Shown here in pieces: positions 34,766 through 44,069 of a DNA stretch of 64,000 nucleotides. How positions within the stretch are numbered: the first letter of the stretch is position 1; each line of letters begins with the position of its first letter. A program made the translations under genes and the position numbers. The notes beneath the pieces were generated by a model. It made no database searches. It was not told the DNA's origin and was given only the letters and a program-made list of their open reading frames with translations. The stretch comes from Desulfocapsaceae bacterium (GTDB lineage: Bacteria > Desulfobacterota > Desulfobulbia > Desulfobulbales > Desulfocapsaceae): NCBI GenBank assembly GCA_031292275.1, contig JARLHL010000040.1, positions 1 to 64,000 of the forward strand, in the 5' to 3' direction.

Positions 34766-35467
34766 TTACGCCCTGTTCTTTCGTTTAAGGCAGTTGACAA
34801 GGATGGCAACCTCTCCCCGCGAGGTCTTCATGGTCTGCCTGCCGACGGCAATATCGAAGTCCTCTCGGGCGATTTCCAGAAACTGCGGCAGGCATTTCCG
34901 ACGGGCATCATGGGCCAGATAAACGACCCCGTCAGGTTTCAGATACGTCTTTAATATTGTGAGGATGGGCTGGAGAAACTCCTTCCTGAAAAGGACTTCG
35001 GCCCCGGCGATCACGTCAAAAAGCGGCAGATCCGCAGGCGGGGCAAGCCAGTCGAGAAGGATGGGCCGGACGCCGGACAGACCCGAGGCTGCGCAACTCA
35101 CCCTCTGAAAATCCAGGATAATCTCTTCATAATCGCTAAGGGTGACCTCAAAGCCGGCGGCGGCGGCGGCAAGTCCGGGAGCACCAAGTCCCGCCCCCAG
35201 TTCAAGCAGCGTCCGGCCCTGTCTTTCAGGTTGTGAACACAACACGTAAGAAAGGACCAGGGCAGCCTCCCAAAGTCTGATCCAGAAGGGAAATTCCGAG
35301 ACATCGGCAAAAGGATCCTTGCCGGCCAGGACCTCTTCGAGATCGGCAGCCTTCAGGATCCGGACAGTCCGTTCCCCCACCTTCAACTTATCAAAGGTAA
35401 GCGTATATTTTTCCCTGATCCGGTTGTAGATACCGCGTTCTTGTTCCGGTAAATTTCGTATATCCAT
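34766..35467 (-). CDS. Class I SAM methyltransferase, METTL21/lysine-methyltransferase-like
   Basis: The 233-residue protein has the SAM motif LLELGAGLGAPGLAA and a following acidic strand LSDYEEII. FDVIAGAEVLFRKE resembles the protein Lys methyltransferase group (METTL21/Nicotinamide N-methyltransferase-like), whose usual post-SAM motif is D-x-x-Y. Start at 35467, as the extra 12 upstream codons lack family character. It is first in the hemA cluster, 11 bases before the met8-like gene. Substrate is unknown; small-molecule methylation is the alternative. Confidence 0.8.
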   Translation of the reverse strand: MDIRNLPEQERGIYNRIREKYTLTFDKLKVGERTVRILKAADLEEVLAGKDPFADVSEFPFWIRLWEAALVLSYVLCSQPERQGRTLLELGAGLGAPGLAAAAAGFEVTLSDYEEIILDFQRVSCAASGLSGVRPILLDWLAPPADLPLFDVIAGAEVLFRKEFLQPILTILKTYLKPDGVVYLAHDARRKCLPQFLEIAREDFDIAVGRQTMKTSRGEVAILVNCLKRKNRA

Positions 35468-35643
35468 AACACTACGGGCGGCAAACCGCCCAACACTCCA
35501 CACCAGGCGCTCCCCGCCGGAACCAGAATCCCGGCAGAAAGGGCCTATAAAGATTAGTCAAACCGGCCGGCACCGCACAGCATCTTCCCGCCAACCGACG
35601 CCTCGATGCCGAGACGGCAAGCCCTGCATGACCATGGCGGTCC

Positions 35644-36150
35644 TTACTGCATCACGGCTTTGATATCGCTGACCAGAACAGTATGCGGAACCAGGCCGCT
35701 GTATTTTTTGACAATAACACCTTTCTGATTTACGAGGAAGGACATCGGGATACCGTAGACACCGCCGAATCCCCTGATCGTCCGGCTGTCTGCCATCGCC
35801 ACGGGATAATTTATCCCCTGTTGTTTGATCAGATTTTTGACAACCTGGGGGCCTTCCTCATCCACAGACAGGCCGATGACCGTAAACCCGTCTCTGACAA
35901 ATTCCTTTTGCAGATTAATCAGACTGGGAACCTCCTCCATACATGGCGGGCACCAGGTGGCGAAGAAGACCACCAGCAGGACCTTGCCGCTGTATTCACG
36001 GCTATCGACAGCCTTATCCCCGGCCACGTCCGGCAGGGAAAAAGCCGGCATATCTGTTGACGCCAGCGACACCCCCGCCGACCAGGACAGCAGGACCGCA
36101 GCAAGAACAATTACGGTCAAGAACACAGAAAAAGAGTTTTTTTTCATCAA
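35644..36150 (-). CDS. TlpA/ResA-like thiol-disulfide oxidoreductase
   Basis: Periplasmic thioredoxin-fold protein. The 168-residue product has an N-terminal signal or anchor (about 8-28), a TlpA-type redoxin core with active site ATWCPPCMEE (CPPC 67-70) and cis-Pro region YGIPMSFLVNQKG. Such proteins keep heme-binding Cys of apocytochromes reduced, which fits the nearby ccsA gene, but other thiol roles are possible. It is separate from the hemA cluster by about 180 bases. Confidence 0.9.
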   Translation of the reverse strand: MMKKNSFSVFLTVIVLAAVLLSWSAGVSLASTDMPAFSLPDVAGDKAVDSREYSGKVLLVVFFATWCPPCMEEVPSLINLQKEFVRDGFTVIGLSVDEEGPQVVKNLIKQQGINYPVAMADSRTIRGFGGVYGIPMSFLVNQKGVIVKKYSGLVPHTVLVSDIKAVMQ

Positions 36151-36568
36151 TGAGCACCTTTGATAAATTCAAAAATGAGTTTTTCATGATACACTCCTCC
36201 AGAAAAATATTCCTTACTTTTCGTCATCTCTTCGTTTTGCAGCCTCCCCCCTTCAAACCTGCCCTCTCCACCCTTGCCGAACGGACCGGAGTTCACAAGA
36301 CCCTGTTCAACAAAACCGTCCCCGCCCATCGATGCAGATTCAGGCCCTGAATTTTATAGTATTTTCCAGGCACCTGGTCCAAGGCTTTTGCCCGGCCCCA
36401 TTGATCACCAGCATCTCCAAACACGCTTTCCCGACACTTTTCCCTCACCTATAATCCTCGGAATCGTGCAAAAAAGGGAGAGAGATGGGTGTAATAAATT
36501 GCAAAACATGCTAGAGTGTGCTCCGTTTACACTTTATTTATGATGTTACCGCATGCAAGGAACCCGCT
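36151..36568. other. Intergenic region between tlpA-like gene and surA
   Basis: Divergent genes start at both ends, so two promoters are expected. TATGAT at 36539-36544 could be a -10 box for surA, but no good -35 is visible. No coding frame is convincing. Confidence 0.35.
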
Positions 36569-37603
36569 ATGATGATTTTTCGATCTCCTCTATCACGGCC
36601 TGTACGGAAAAAAACGATTGTACTTTTTTCCTGCTTATTCAGTCTTCTTCTGGCTGGAAGCTCTATCGCCAAGGTTGTTGACCGCGTGGTGGCCGTTGTA
36701 AATGACGATGTCATCCTCCTCTCCGATGTTGAAGACACCGGCAAGGCATTTTTTGACAAGATCAGGGCTGAGGCCCCGGAACAATCACGGGAAGAGGCCC
36801 TTAAAAAGGCCCGGAACGAGGTCATTGAGAGTCTGATCGAAAAGAGTCTCATTATCCAGAAGGCGAAAAAAGATAATGTCAGCGTATCCGATGAAGAAGT
36901 GAAAAGGGCCTACGAGCAGATGCAGAAACGCAGCGGCCTGTCAGAGGACAAGTTTCTGGAAAAGGTAAAAGAGGCGGGTCTGACCAAGGATAAATACCTG
37001 AGCAATCTCCGCCAGCAGGTCCTCCAAGACAAGCTCATCAATACGGATGTCCGGTCAAAAATAGTTATCACCGACGCCATGGTCAAACAATACTATGACG
37101 ACCATCACGGTATGGTGCAGACAAAGGCCACCAAAGGGGGGTATGCTCTCCTGCAGATCGGCTTTGCCTGGGGGAAAGTGGAAGGCGCCCCGAAATCGGT
37201 ACCGGTCTACGCAGATGAGGCAAGCGCCGCGAAGACCGCGGAACGAGTGCTCGGCCTGGCAAGGGAAGGCCAGGATTTTAGTGAGCTTGCAAAAAAATAC
37301 TCCAATATGCCGTCGGCAGCGGACGGAGGCGATATCGGAGTCTTTCAGGATGACGAAATCGCAGGAGATATGCGGGAGGCCATAATCCATCTCAAACCGG
37401 GAGAGATCAGCAGCATTATCAGGACACCGGCAGGCTACCAGTTTTTCAAGCTCCTCGCCAGCAAGGAAGGGGTGGATACCCAAACCTCATATGAATCCGC
37501 CAAGGAAGCAATCAGACAGACCCTCTACGAGCAGGAGTTGAGGAAGACGTTTGAGGTCTGGGTAAAAAACCTTAAGGATGAAGCATACATACAGAAATTG
37601 TAA
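36569..37603 (+). CDS. surA: SurA-like periplasmic peptidyl-prolyl isomerase chaperone
   Basis: Chaperone for outer-membrane proteins such as LptD. The 344-residue product has a signal peptide (after RPVRKK, ending near SSIAKV), the SurA N-terminal domain (VDRVVAVVNDDVILLSDVED), and one parvulin domain (about 165-275, GQDFSELAKKYSNMPSAADG, GDIGVFQDDE). E. coli SurA has two parvulin domains; one is common in this phylum. Start 36569 follows AAGGAAC; the frame to 36518 would break the signal. Confidence 0.88.
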   Translation: MMIFRSPLSRPVRKKTIVLFSCLFSLLLAGSSIAKVVDRVVAVVNDDVILLSDVEDTGKAFFDKIRAEAPEQSREEALKKARNEVIESLIEKSLIIQKAKKDNVSVSDEEVKRAYEQMQKRSGLSEDKFLEKVKEAGLTKDKYLSNLRQQVLQDKLINTDVRSKIVITDAMVKQYYDDHHGMVQTKATKGGYALLQIGFAWGKVEGAPKSVPVYADEASAAKTAERVLGLAREGQDFSELAKKYSNMPSAADGGDIGVFQDDEIAGDMREAIIHLKPGEISSIIRTPAGYQFFKLLASKEGVDTQTSYESAKEAIRQTLYEQELRKTFEVWVKNLKDEAYIQKL

Positions 37604-37725
37604 CTCGAACTCCTCCTGAGTTCGGCTTATTACGCTCCAAGGTTTCGTCCTTACAGCCGCTCCTATCCGGAGGGCAGGTATACCGGACCGGACCTTTAAC
37701 ACTCAACCCCACATTTTTATCCCCC

Positions 37726-38595
37726 ATGAATCAACAGACGGTTACTGTCACCGCCTCGTCCGAGACTGAATCTCTCGGTCAATATCTCCAACGGCAACGG
37801 ACGGAAAAAGGTATCGATCTCTTTCAGGCAGCTGAAGAAACACGAATTCCGCAGCCCACGATCCAGGCGATGGAAAGCGGCGACTATGCCAGCCTGCCGG
37901 CCGACGCCTTTGCCCGCGGCTTCTATGCAATTTACGCCCGCTTCCTTGAGCTGGACACCAGGGAGGTGCTGGAGCGCTATACCAGAGAGCGAGGCATCGC
38001 CCTGAAAAACCAGAAACATACCGTCCAGGCCCCGTCAGTGCTGGGCAATTCTGTAAGCCCGATGGCGGAACGGCCTCTTGTTACGCCTCTCTCCATGCTG
38101 GCCTGCGGTCTGGTTATCCTGATCCTGCTCACGGTTGGCTTCAGTTGGTTTTTCTCTTGGAATCCAGCCAACTTTCTAAGCGACAAACTGCGCAGCTTCG
38201 GCAATCAGCCGGTTATTGAGCACAAAACTGACGGCGACACCTCTTCGACCACCCCCGCCGCACCGGCAGACAAACCTCTTGCTTTTCGGGCCGCCGTCCC
38301 GGCAGGGCACCAGGAGGCCGGCCAGAATGCGGCAGGAACGTCCGCAATAAAATACACACTCATGGCAGAATTTTCGGATCTGACCAAAACGACAGTTACA
38401 GTCGATGATGAATTCCCGGAAGAAATGACCTTTTCAGCGGGTCAAACCCACAGCTGGTACGCCAAAAATGCCCTGACCATGGTCCTCCCCTCCCAGACCA
38501 GAACACGTTTAACTCTGAATGGGGTGAGCACTCCGCTGCCGGCCCCCGTCGATGGATTCATCACCGTTTTAATTCCCGGTTCTCCAGCCCAATAA
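37726..38595 (+). CDS. RodZ-like helix-turn-helix membrane protein
   Basis: The 289-residue protein has an N-terminal HTH_25-type domain (17-85: LGQYLQRQRTEKGIDLFQAA), a single membrane helix at about 121-144 and a periplasmic DUF4115 beta domain (about 210-289), the RodZ layout. RodZ links MreB filaments to the wall machinery. No ribosome site is obvious before the ATG. A hairpin CGAACTC / GAGTTCG follows surA, separating the two genes. Confidence 0.88.
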   Translation: MNQQTVTVTASSETESLGQYLQRQRTEKGIDLFQAAEETRIPQPTIQAMESGDYASLPADAFARGFYAIYARFLELDTREVLERYTRERGIALKNQKHTVQAPSVLGNSVSPMAERPLVTPLSMLACGLVILILLTVGFSWFFSWNPANFLSDKLRSFGNQPVIEHKTDGDTSSTTPAAPADKPLAFRAAVPAGHQEAGQNAAGTSAIKYTLMAEFSDLTKTTVTVDDEFPEEMTFSAGQTHSWYAKNALTMVLPSQTRTRLTLNGVSTPLPAPVDGFITVLIPGSPAQ

Positions 38596-38694
38596 GCCTG
38601 TCACCGGCAGGCGAGACTGTCCCTCGACCATCTTCTGGTCACCCCGGGGAAAACAGGCAGTGCATCCTTAACCTTCATTTTTTCAGCAGATTGT

Positions 38695-39483
38695 ATGTCC
38701 CCACTTGAAATGGAGACCTCCGCCATCGTCCTCGATTGCCGCGACTATGGTGAATCTGACAAGATCGTGACTTTTTTATGCCCAAAAGCCGGTCGCCTCT
38801 CCGGCCTCGCCAAGGGGGCAAAACGAAGCAAGCGACGTTTCGTCAACAAGCTAGAGCTCTTCTCCCTGCTTCACCTCACCTACTCCCTGCCGCGCCATGG
38901 GGAGCTGGCCTTCATCGCCGCCGCCGAGCTGCAGGCAAGTTTTCTGAGCCTGCGCCATTCCGTCGGACTCTACAATGCCGCCACGGTGATCCGAGAATGC
39001 ACCCTGATGGGAACAAGCGAGAAAGAACGCAGCGAGAAGGCCTTTGAGATCCTCCTCTGGGCACTGCGGGCGCTGGACAGAAAGCAGCCCAGCCACACGG
39101 TGGTGATCCTCTTTCTCATCCGTTTTTTTGAGTATATCGGCTACAGGCCCGATCTGCTCCACTGCCACCATTGCGGCCGGTCGACAGCCACTGAGCGGAC
39201 CTCCGAGTTCAACTATATGACGGGCTGCCTGATCTGCGAGGCCTGTTCCCGCCACAGCCTGCAGACCACCGTCCCTTTGTCGCTGGGGACGATTAAGCTC
39301 CTGGCCAATGCCCAGAGCCAACCCCTGGAACGGCTGCATCGTCTGCAGTTTTCTCTCCGGGCCCGGGAAGAATCCCTGAATATGCTCCACCATTTCGGAC
39401 GCCAGCTCTTCCAGCGGGACATCCACTCCTGGAAGGCGCTTCTGGACCCGGAGGGCGCAGGGCTCAAGGCTCGTTACTCTTGA
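38695..39483 (+). CDS. recO: DNA repair protein RecO
   Basis: Helps RecF and RecR load RecA on gaps. The 262-residue protein shows the RecO OB-fold start (TSAIVLDCRDYGESDKIVTF), LAKGAKRSKRRF, and the zinc-binding Cys157, Cys160, Cys178 and Cys181 set (CHHCGR and CLICEAC). Length is typical. Its 3' end overlaps the convergent birA-like gene by 20 bases. Confidence 0.95.
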   Translation: MSPLEMETSAIVLDCRDYGESDKIVTFLCPKAGRLSGLAKGAKRSKRRFVNKLELFSLLHLTYSLPRHGELAFIAAAELQASFLSLRHSVGLYNAATVIRECTLMGTSEKERSEKAFEILLWALRALDRKQPSHTVVILFLIRFFEYIGYRPDLLHCHHCGRSTATERTSEFNYMTGCLICEACSRHSLQTTVPLSLGTIKLLANAQSQPLERLHRLQFSLRAREESLNMLHHFGRQLFQRDIHSWKALLDPEGAGLKARYS

Positions 39484-40465
39484 GCGGTCTGGCTGCCTCA
39501 GTTCGCTTTGCCTCTGGGCTCCCGGGGCAATAGCGTATTTCTCCGCACAGCTGGGCAAGGGATGAGCCGTCGTCCAACCTCATCATGAGGGCGCCATCGT
39601 CCCGCAATCCGGTCACTGTCGCCTCATACAGGGGAGTTTCGAACAGGTCCTGGCCGAAGACGATCCTTCTGCCGATGGTATCGGACAGCTCCTTCCAGCC
39701 GTGGAGCAGCAAATGCTCCCCTCCGGCGCCGGAAAAACCCTCTTCCCGCAGAGACTTTGCCTCCTCAAAATAGAGCAGTCCCAGATTCCAGGTCAGCTTG
39801 GCCAGAAAGGTCGATTGAAAATGGGGGAGGTCGATGGGGCGGCCCAGGCTCGCTGCCAGAGAGGTCGCACTCTCCCGCAGTTCTTCGGGGAAGATCCGGT
39901 TATTGAGGTTGACCCCGAAACCGATCAGGTCGTAGTCATCCTGACGCTGCGGCCCGGAAAAACCCTGGATCAGGGATCCTGCCACTTTTTTACCATCGAG
40001 CAGGACATCATTCACCCAGCGCAGACGGGCATCAAAGGCCCCCGCCTGCCGGATCGCCTCACAGCAGGCCACCCCCACCGCCAGCGGCAGCAGGGATCTC
40101 GATGCAGGCAACAGGGTATTGGCGTGGATCAGGCAGCCCCAGAACCCGCCGGCCGGTGCAAACCAGCGGCGGGCAAAACGCCCCCGGGAATCGCTGAGAC
40201 TGCCGGCCGTAATAACCGTGCCGCTGGCCACGGAACGGGCGCCTGCCTCCTGGGCGGCAATATGGGCACGGGCCTGGTCCATGGCCCGGGTCAGGCGGGG
40301 ATAATGCTGGATCGCCGAGCCGACAAAAGCACCGTAGCGCAGGACTGCCGCAGCGAGATCGCCATGGACCTGCCTGCGCAGGGGCAGTTCATGGTCGGCG
40401 ACGAACCGCCGCAGTGCCCCGGTCGGATCATCCTCAATCTCTGCACCGCTGCTCTTCTTCATCAA
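39464..40465 (-). CDS. Divergent biotin-protein ligase-like protein
   Basis: The 333-residue protein has the BirA/LplA catalytic fold: RWVNDVLLDGKKVAGSL (149-165) equals the usual KWPND motif region. The biotinyl-AMP loop usually read GRGRxGR is here DSRGRFARR (92-100), missing the first Gly-Arg, and no N-terminal DNA-binding domain is present. An extra N-terminal 50 residues precede the core. It may be the main biotin ligase or a specialised paralog. The downstream-neighbouring lipoyl-like gene suggests a dedicated substrate. Function by family, specificity uncertain. Confidence 0.75.
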   Translation of the reverse strand: MMKKSSGAEIEDDPTGALRRFVADHELPLRRQVHGDLAAAVLRYGAFVGSAIQHYPRLTRAMDQARAHIAAQEAGARSVASGTVITAGSLSDSRGRFARRWFAPAGGFWGCLIHANTLLPASRSLLPLAVGVACCEAIRQAGAFDARLRWVNDVLLDGKKVAGSLIQGFSGPQRQDDYDLIGFGVNLNNRIFPEELRESATSLAASLGRPIDLPHFQSTFLAKLTWNLGLLYFEEAKSLREEGFSGAGGEHLLLHGWKELSDTIGRRIVFGQDLFETPLYEATVTGLRDDGALMMRLDDGSSLAQLCGEIRYCPGSPEAKRTEAARPLKSNEP

Positions 40466-40480
40466 AGCTCAACCCGATGG

Positions 40481-41134
40481 CTATTCAACATCCCAGTCGG
40501 CCTTGACCTTGGCAATGACCCTCTGGATCAGAGGCAGCTTCTCCGGTGCGCAGACACCGATCAGGGGTTCGCCCTGAGCCACGGAAATGCCCGGTCTGAA
40601 ATAGATCGAATAGATCACACCCGATTCCCCATCATAATAGACGGGGCTGTCACGTTTCATCAGGGACATGGTGATGATCTCATCACCCGGATTGACCGTT
40701 ATCGCCCGGGCGCCCTTCTTCTCGATACGGGATTGGACATCCAGCGAAAAGAAATACTTCGCCTTTTCAGGTGCCGGAAAGAGAAAGAGGACCTCTCTGA
40801 GAATATTTTCAACAATCTCTTTTTTTTTCAGCGGATGGCGGATAGTCATGAGCCTCTCTCCGGCCTCGACAAATGTACCGTCCAGCGCGGTGTTGATACT
40901 GGCCACGGTACCATTGGTCTGGGCGCTCACGAGCTTGGAATTCCGCTCCCTGGTTATCTCATAGAGGCCCGTTCCCGACACATGCATCCACTCGCCGCCG
41001 GGGCCGGCTACCGGGGCGCCCTCTGTCGTCAGGCAGCGAACGACCCCGGTGTGGATTGCGCAGACATCAATATAATCATAAGGATCAGATCTGTATTTTC
41101 TGAAAACCGCTTCAAAATCTATTTCATTCGCCAT
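40481..41134 (-). CDS. Biotin/lipoyl-like barrel-sandwich protein without MKM motif
   Basis: The 217-residue soluble protein contains barrel-sandwich hybrid halves: LVSAQTNGTVASINTALDG with VEAGERLMTIRHP, and SGVIYSIYFRPGISVAQGEP with LIGVCAPEKLP. These look like biotinyl or lipoyl domains, but the attachment tripeptide MKM or DK is absent (PLKKK follows instead). It lies 15 bases upstream of the ligase-like gene in the same unit. Start 41134 is chosen from the likely domain start; a longer frame to 41233 exists. Being modified is not shown. Confidence 0.65.
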   Translation of the reverse strand: MANEIDFEAVFRKYRSDPYDYIDVCAIHTGVVRCLTTEGAPVAGPGGEWMHVSGTGLYEITRERNSKLVSAQTNGTVASINTALDGTFVEAGERLMTIRHPLKKKEIVENILREVLFLFPAPEKAKYFFSLDVQSRIEKKGARAITVNPGDEIITMSLMKRDSPVYYDGESGVIYSIYFRPGISVAQGEPLIGVCAPEKLPLIQRVIAKVKADWDVE

Positions 41135-41582
41135 TCTGCAAGCCTGGATACTCCTTCGAAAATCGGGTTCTGTACGCCTGAAGACATCCTCTTGAAAATT
41201 GCAACGGTCCCGACCATTCACGCCTTTCATCACTGTTGCACAAATTCGGGACCGTCAGAAAATCAATGCGCCATCCTCAGGCATTTAAGGACACCAAAGA
41301 ATATACAAATTTACTGAGATAATACCCCCGAGGCAAGTCTATTCTGAGCAGGCCTCCACTGCAGGCAAGCCTGAAGAGTGAAAGGACCGCGGGAGGATCT
41401 ACCCCGGACACCGCAGCCGGGCTCGAACCTGTCGGGCCGACCCTGAGCGGGCGCTTTTCTGTTTTCCCGCAGAAGCAGAAGTGGTATAGTGGGCGCCGGT
41501 TGATTGGCGGCCGCTCATTGCAGACGCGCCATTGAGACCGGTAATTCCAGAAAAAATTTCATCACCCCACATTCCGCCGACC
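41135..41582. other. Intergenic region before cmoA
   Basis: About 450 bases with A+T-rich patch around 41290-41330 and then G+C-rich sequence. Small open frames on the minus strand are shadows of cmoA. No RNA gene or operator was recognised. Confidence 0.4.
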
Positions 41583-42326
41583 ATGTCAGAATCAAACCCG
41601 CCCAGAGACACCCTGTTCAAGGTTGCATCCGTCCCTGAGGATTTCGTCTTTTCAGAACGCGTCGTCGAGGTCTTCGACGACATGCTGGACCGGTCCGTCC
41701 CTTTCTACCGGGACGTCATCCGGGCCACGGCCAGTCTCCTGCAGACCTCGTTGACTCCGCAGGACCGGGTGGTGGATTTGGGCTGCGCCACAGGGACGAG
41801 CCTGCTCGAACTGAGCAGGCTCCTGCCCCAGGCGGGACTGCGTTTCATAGGCGTCGACAATTCCGCGGCCATGCTGGATAAGGCCAGGCTGAAGGCCGAA
41901 CTCTTCTCCAAACAGGACCGCATCTCCTTTGTCGAAGAGGATATCACCCGACTGCATCGGCCCGGGACCGGGGCCTTCATCATCAACTACACCCTGCAGT
42001 TCATCCGGCCACTGCTGCGCGAAGAGCTGCTCCAACGCCTGCATGCCGACCTGCGGCCGGGGGGCATCCTGATCGTAAGCGAAAAAACCATCGGCCAGGA
42101 TATCCGGTTAAACAGGGAATTTATCGAAATCTATCACCAGTTTAAACGCGACAGCGGCTATTCTGAGCTGGAGATCGCGAAGAAACGGGAGGCCCTGGAA
42201 AACGTCCTCATCCCCTTCACCATCGAGGAGAACAAGGCACTCCTGAAGCGGGTCGGTTTCGTCTCGGCGGAGACCTTCTTCCAGTGGTTCAATTTCGCCT
42301 CCTTCGTCGCAGTCAAAGGAGTCTGA
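41583..42326 (+). CDS. cmoA: Carboxy-S-adenosyl-L-methionine synthase
   Basis: Makes carboxy-SAM from SAM and prephenate for tRNA wobble uridine modification. The 247-residue protein (the E. coli length) begins MSESNPPRDTLFKVA and has FSERVVEVFDDMLDRSVP, VVDLGCATGTS (63-73), and KTIGQDIRLNREFIEIYH, typical of CmoA. It is followed by cmoB six bases on. The upstream TTG at 41532 is rejected on length. Confidence 0.96.
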   Translation: MSESNPPRDTLFKVASVPEDFVFSERVVEVFDDMLDRSVPFYRDVIRATASLLQTSLTPQDRVVDLGCATGTSLLELSRLLPQAGLRFIGVDNSAAMLDKARLKAELFSKQDRISFVEEDITRLHRPGTGAFIINYTLQFIRPLLREELLQRLHADLRPGGILIVSEKTIGQDIRLNREFIEIYHQFKRDSGYSELEIAKKREALENVLIPFTIEENKALLKRVGFVSAETFFQWFNFASFVAVKGV

Positions 42327-42332
42327 ACTGCA

Positions 42333-43292
42333 GTGGACTATCTTTCCTTACTTCCCAAAACGGCCAAAGGCGATGAGATCCGGGCCATCCGCCGGAAGCG
42401 CCTGGACTGGGCAGGCCAGGATAAAAAAGGATTCCTGCGCTACCGTCTCCCCTGCGAGCGCCTGGCTTCCTTTAGGGCCAGACATATCGACTGCGGGGGC
42501 GATGTGGTGACCATCGGCGCCGAGGCCGAGGTAAGCGCAGACGAACGCCATGCGATACGGGAGGATCTTCGCGCCTTCATGCCCTGGCGGAAGGGCCCTT
42601 TTTCGGTCTTCGGCATTGATGTCGATGCCGAGTGGCGCAGCGAGCGGAAATGGCGGCGGCTGCAGCCGGCGCTTCCGGACCTGAAGGACAGGATCGTGGC
42701 CGATATCGGCTGCAACAACGGCTACTACATGTTCCGGATGGCCCCCGCCCAGCCAAAACTCGTCCTCGGCCTGGAGCCGACCATCCAGCATTACACCTGC
42801 TTCAACGCCCTGAACGGGATGGCCGGGCTGGCGAATCTGCATATCGACCTGCTGGGCGTCGAACATCTGCAGCTCTTTCCCGCCTGCTTCGACGTGATCT
42901 TCCTGATGGGGATCATTTACCACCGGCCATCCCCCATCGACGTCCTGCGGGATGTGTTTGCCGCCCTGCGGCCCGGCGGCACACTGATCCTGGAATCTCA
43001 GGCCATACCCGGAGCCGAGTCCGTGGCCCTCTTCCCTCAAAAGACCTATGCCAAGGTCCCCGGGACCTATTTCGTCCCCACAGGCGCCTGCCTCGGCAAC
43101 TGGATGAAACGAACCGGATTTGCAGACGTGGACCTCTTCTGCAGCCATCCGATGTCCGAGGCCGAACAGCGCTGTACCGACTGGATGGTCTTTGAGTCCT
43201 ACCGCGATTTTCTCGATCCCGAGAATCCGGCCCTGACAGTGGAGGGCTATCCGGCTCCGCAGCGCGTCTTCCTGAGCGGCCGGAAAAACTGA
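42333..43292 (+). CDS. cmoB: tRNA U34 carboxymethyltransferase
   Basis: Transfers carboxymethyl from carboxy-SAM to 5-hydroxyuridine at position 34 in tRNA. The 319-residue protein starts with GTG after AAGGAG and shows the CmoB pattern: WRKGPFSVFGIDVDAEWRS, VADIGCNNGYYMFRM, and YHRPSPIDVLRD. It is co-transcribed with cmoA; product of one is used by the other. The hydroxylase step genes are elsewhere. Confidence 0.96.
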   Translation: MDYLSLLPKTAKGDEIRAIRRKRLDWAGQDKKGFLRYRLPCERLASFRARHIDCGGDVVTIGAEAEVSADERHAIREDLRAFMPWRKGPFSVFGIDVDAEWRSERKWRRLQPALPDLKDRIVADIGCNNGYYMFRMAPAQPKLVLGLEPTIQHYTCFNALNGMAGLANLHIDLLGVEHLQLFPACFDVIFLMGIIYHRPSPIDVLRDVFAALRPGGTLILESQAIPGAESVALFPQKTYAKVPGTYFVPTGACLGNWMKRTGFADVDLFCSHPMSEAEQRCTDWMVFESYRDFLDPENPALTVEGYPAPQRVFLSGRKN

Positions 43293-43333
43293 AGGGACAG
43301 CGACCAGGACCTGGGGCGTCCCTCATGCTGTAA

Positions 43334-43576
43334 TCAATCAGGCGGCAGGGAAATATTCTTCATGCACATCGGGAGCCTGCCCTTGCGTCCGTGAAAAGCG
43401 GTGCAGAGCAGACACTGGCCATGCAGGGTGCAGTTGCCAGGACAGGGACAAGCTGCAAAACCGCGCTCTTCGGGCGTAGCCGGTACCCCCTCATCCAGGT
43501 CGGCGAGATGGGCCATGGCAATACTGCGTTTCCGGTCCTCCGAAGCAGGCCCCTTATTCCGGCTGCCATCAGACAC
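43334..43576 (-). CDS. Small Cys-rich protein, DUF6485-like
   Basis: The 80-residue protein starts with GTG six bases after GGAGGTG. The C-terminal half holds ACPCPGNCTLHGQCLLC and CTAFHGRKGRLPMC, with seven Cys. This spacing resembles a small DUF6485 family of anaerobes whose function is unknown; metal or cluster binding is plausible. It faces away from the convergent cmoB gene. Confidence 0.65.
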   Translation of the reverse strand: MSDGSRNKGPASEDRKRSIAMAHLADLDEGVPATPEERGFAACPCPGNCTLHGQCLLCTAFHGRKGRLPMCMKNISLPPD

Positions 43577-43678
43577 GACACACCTCCGCGCATCCTGTAA
43601 AGGAAAAGAGGGCCGGAACGCGGTCGCAGGAACGTGTTCTGCAATTGAAGGCGGCAGGCATAGTTTCCTCTTGCAGCA

Positions 43679-43873
43679 TCATGGCCGGGAAGAGAGGGCT
43701 CTCTCGATCTTCTGATCGGTTTTATACTGGCTCAGGGCATAAACCGACCAGATTGAGGCCGGAACCCAGCCGATGAGTGTGATCTGCAGGATCAGACAAA
43801 AAATCCCTGCAAAGGGACGGCCAATGGTGAAGAACTGCAGCCAGGGCACGATGATTGCCAGGATCAGACGCAT
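43679..43873 (-). CDS. YqaE/Pmp3-family membrane protein
   Basis: The 64-residue protein begins MRLILAIIVPWLQFFTIG, then a second hydrophobic helix with LQITLIGWVPASIW, the Pmp3/YqaE double-helix pattern, and ends in a basic tail. In other bacteria such proteins are stress-linked membrane peptides. ATG 43873 follows GAGGAG, so the much longer upstream frame is not used. Confidence 0.85.
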   Translation of the reverse strand: MRLILAIIVPWLQFFTIGRPFAGIFCLILQITLIGWVPASIWSVYALSQYKTDQKIERALSSRP

Positions 43874-44069
43874 GTTTATTCTCCTCAAAAAAGCAAGGCG
43901 CCGGGATGTGCCATTGCAGAAGACAAGCAGGTAAAAACCTTTTGAAAGGTGTGCAGACGACGCGCAGAGAGAAGAAAAAGCCCGGCGGGGCCTCCTTTTG
44001 ATCCCTCTCTGATCAGGATACATATATTCCTTCCGCATGAATTGCGCAAGCCCTGCCCTCCTCCTGCCG

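Noticed and set aside
37606-37624. Hairpin CGAACTC / GAGTTCG after surA
   Set aside because: No T run follows, so not called a terminator.
39701-41317. 538-codon plus-strand open frame
   Set aside because: Antisense to the ligase and lipoyl-like genes, whose motifs are clear on the other strand.
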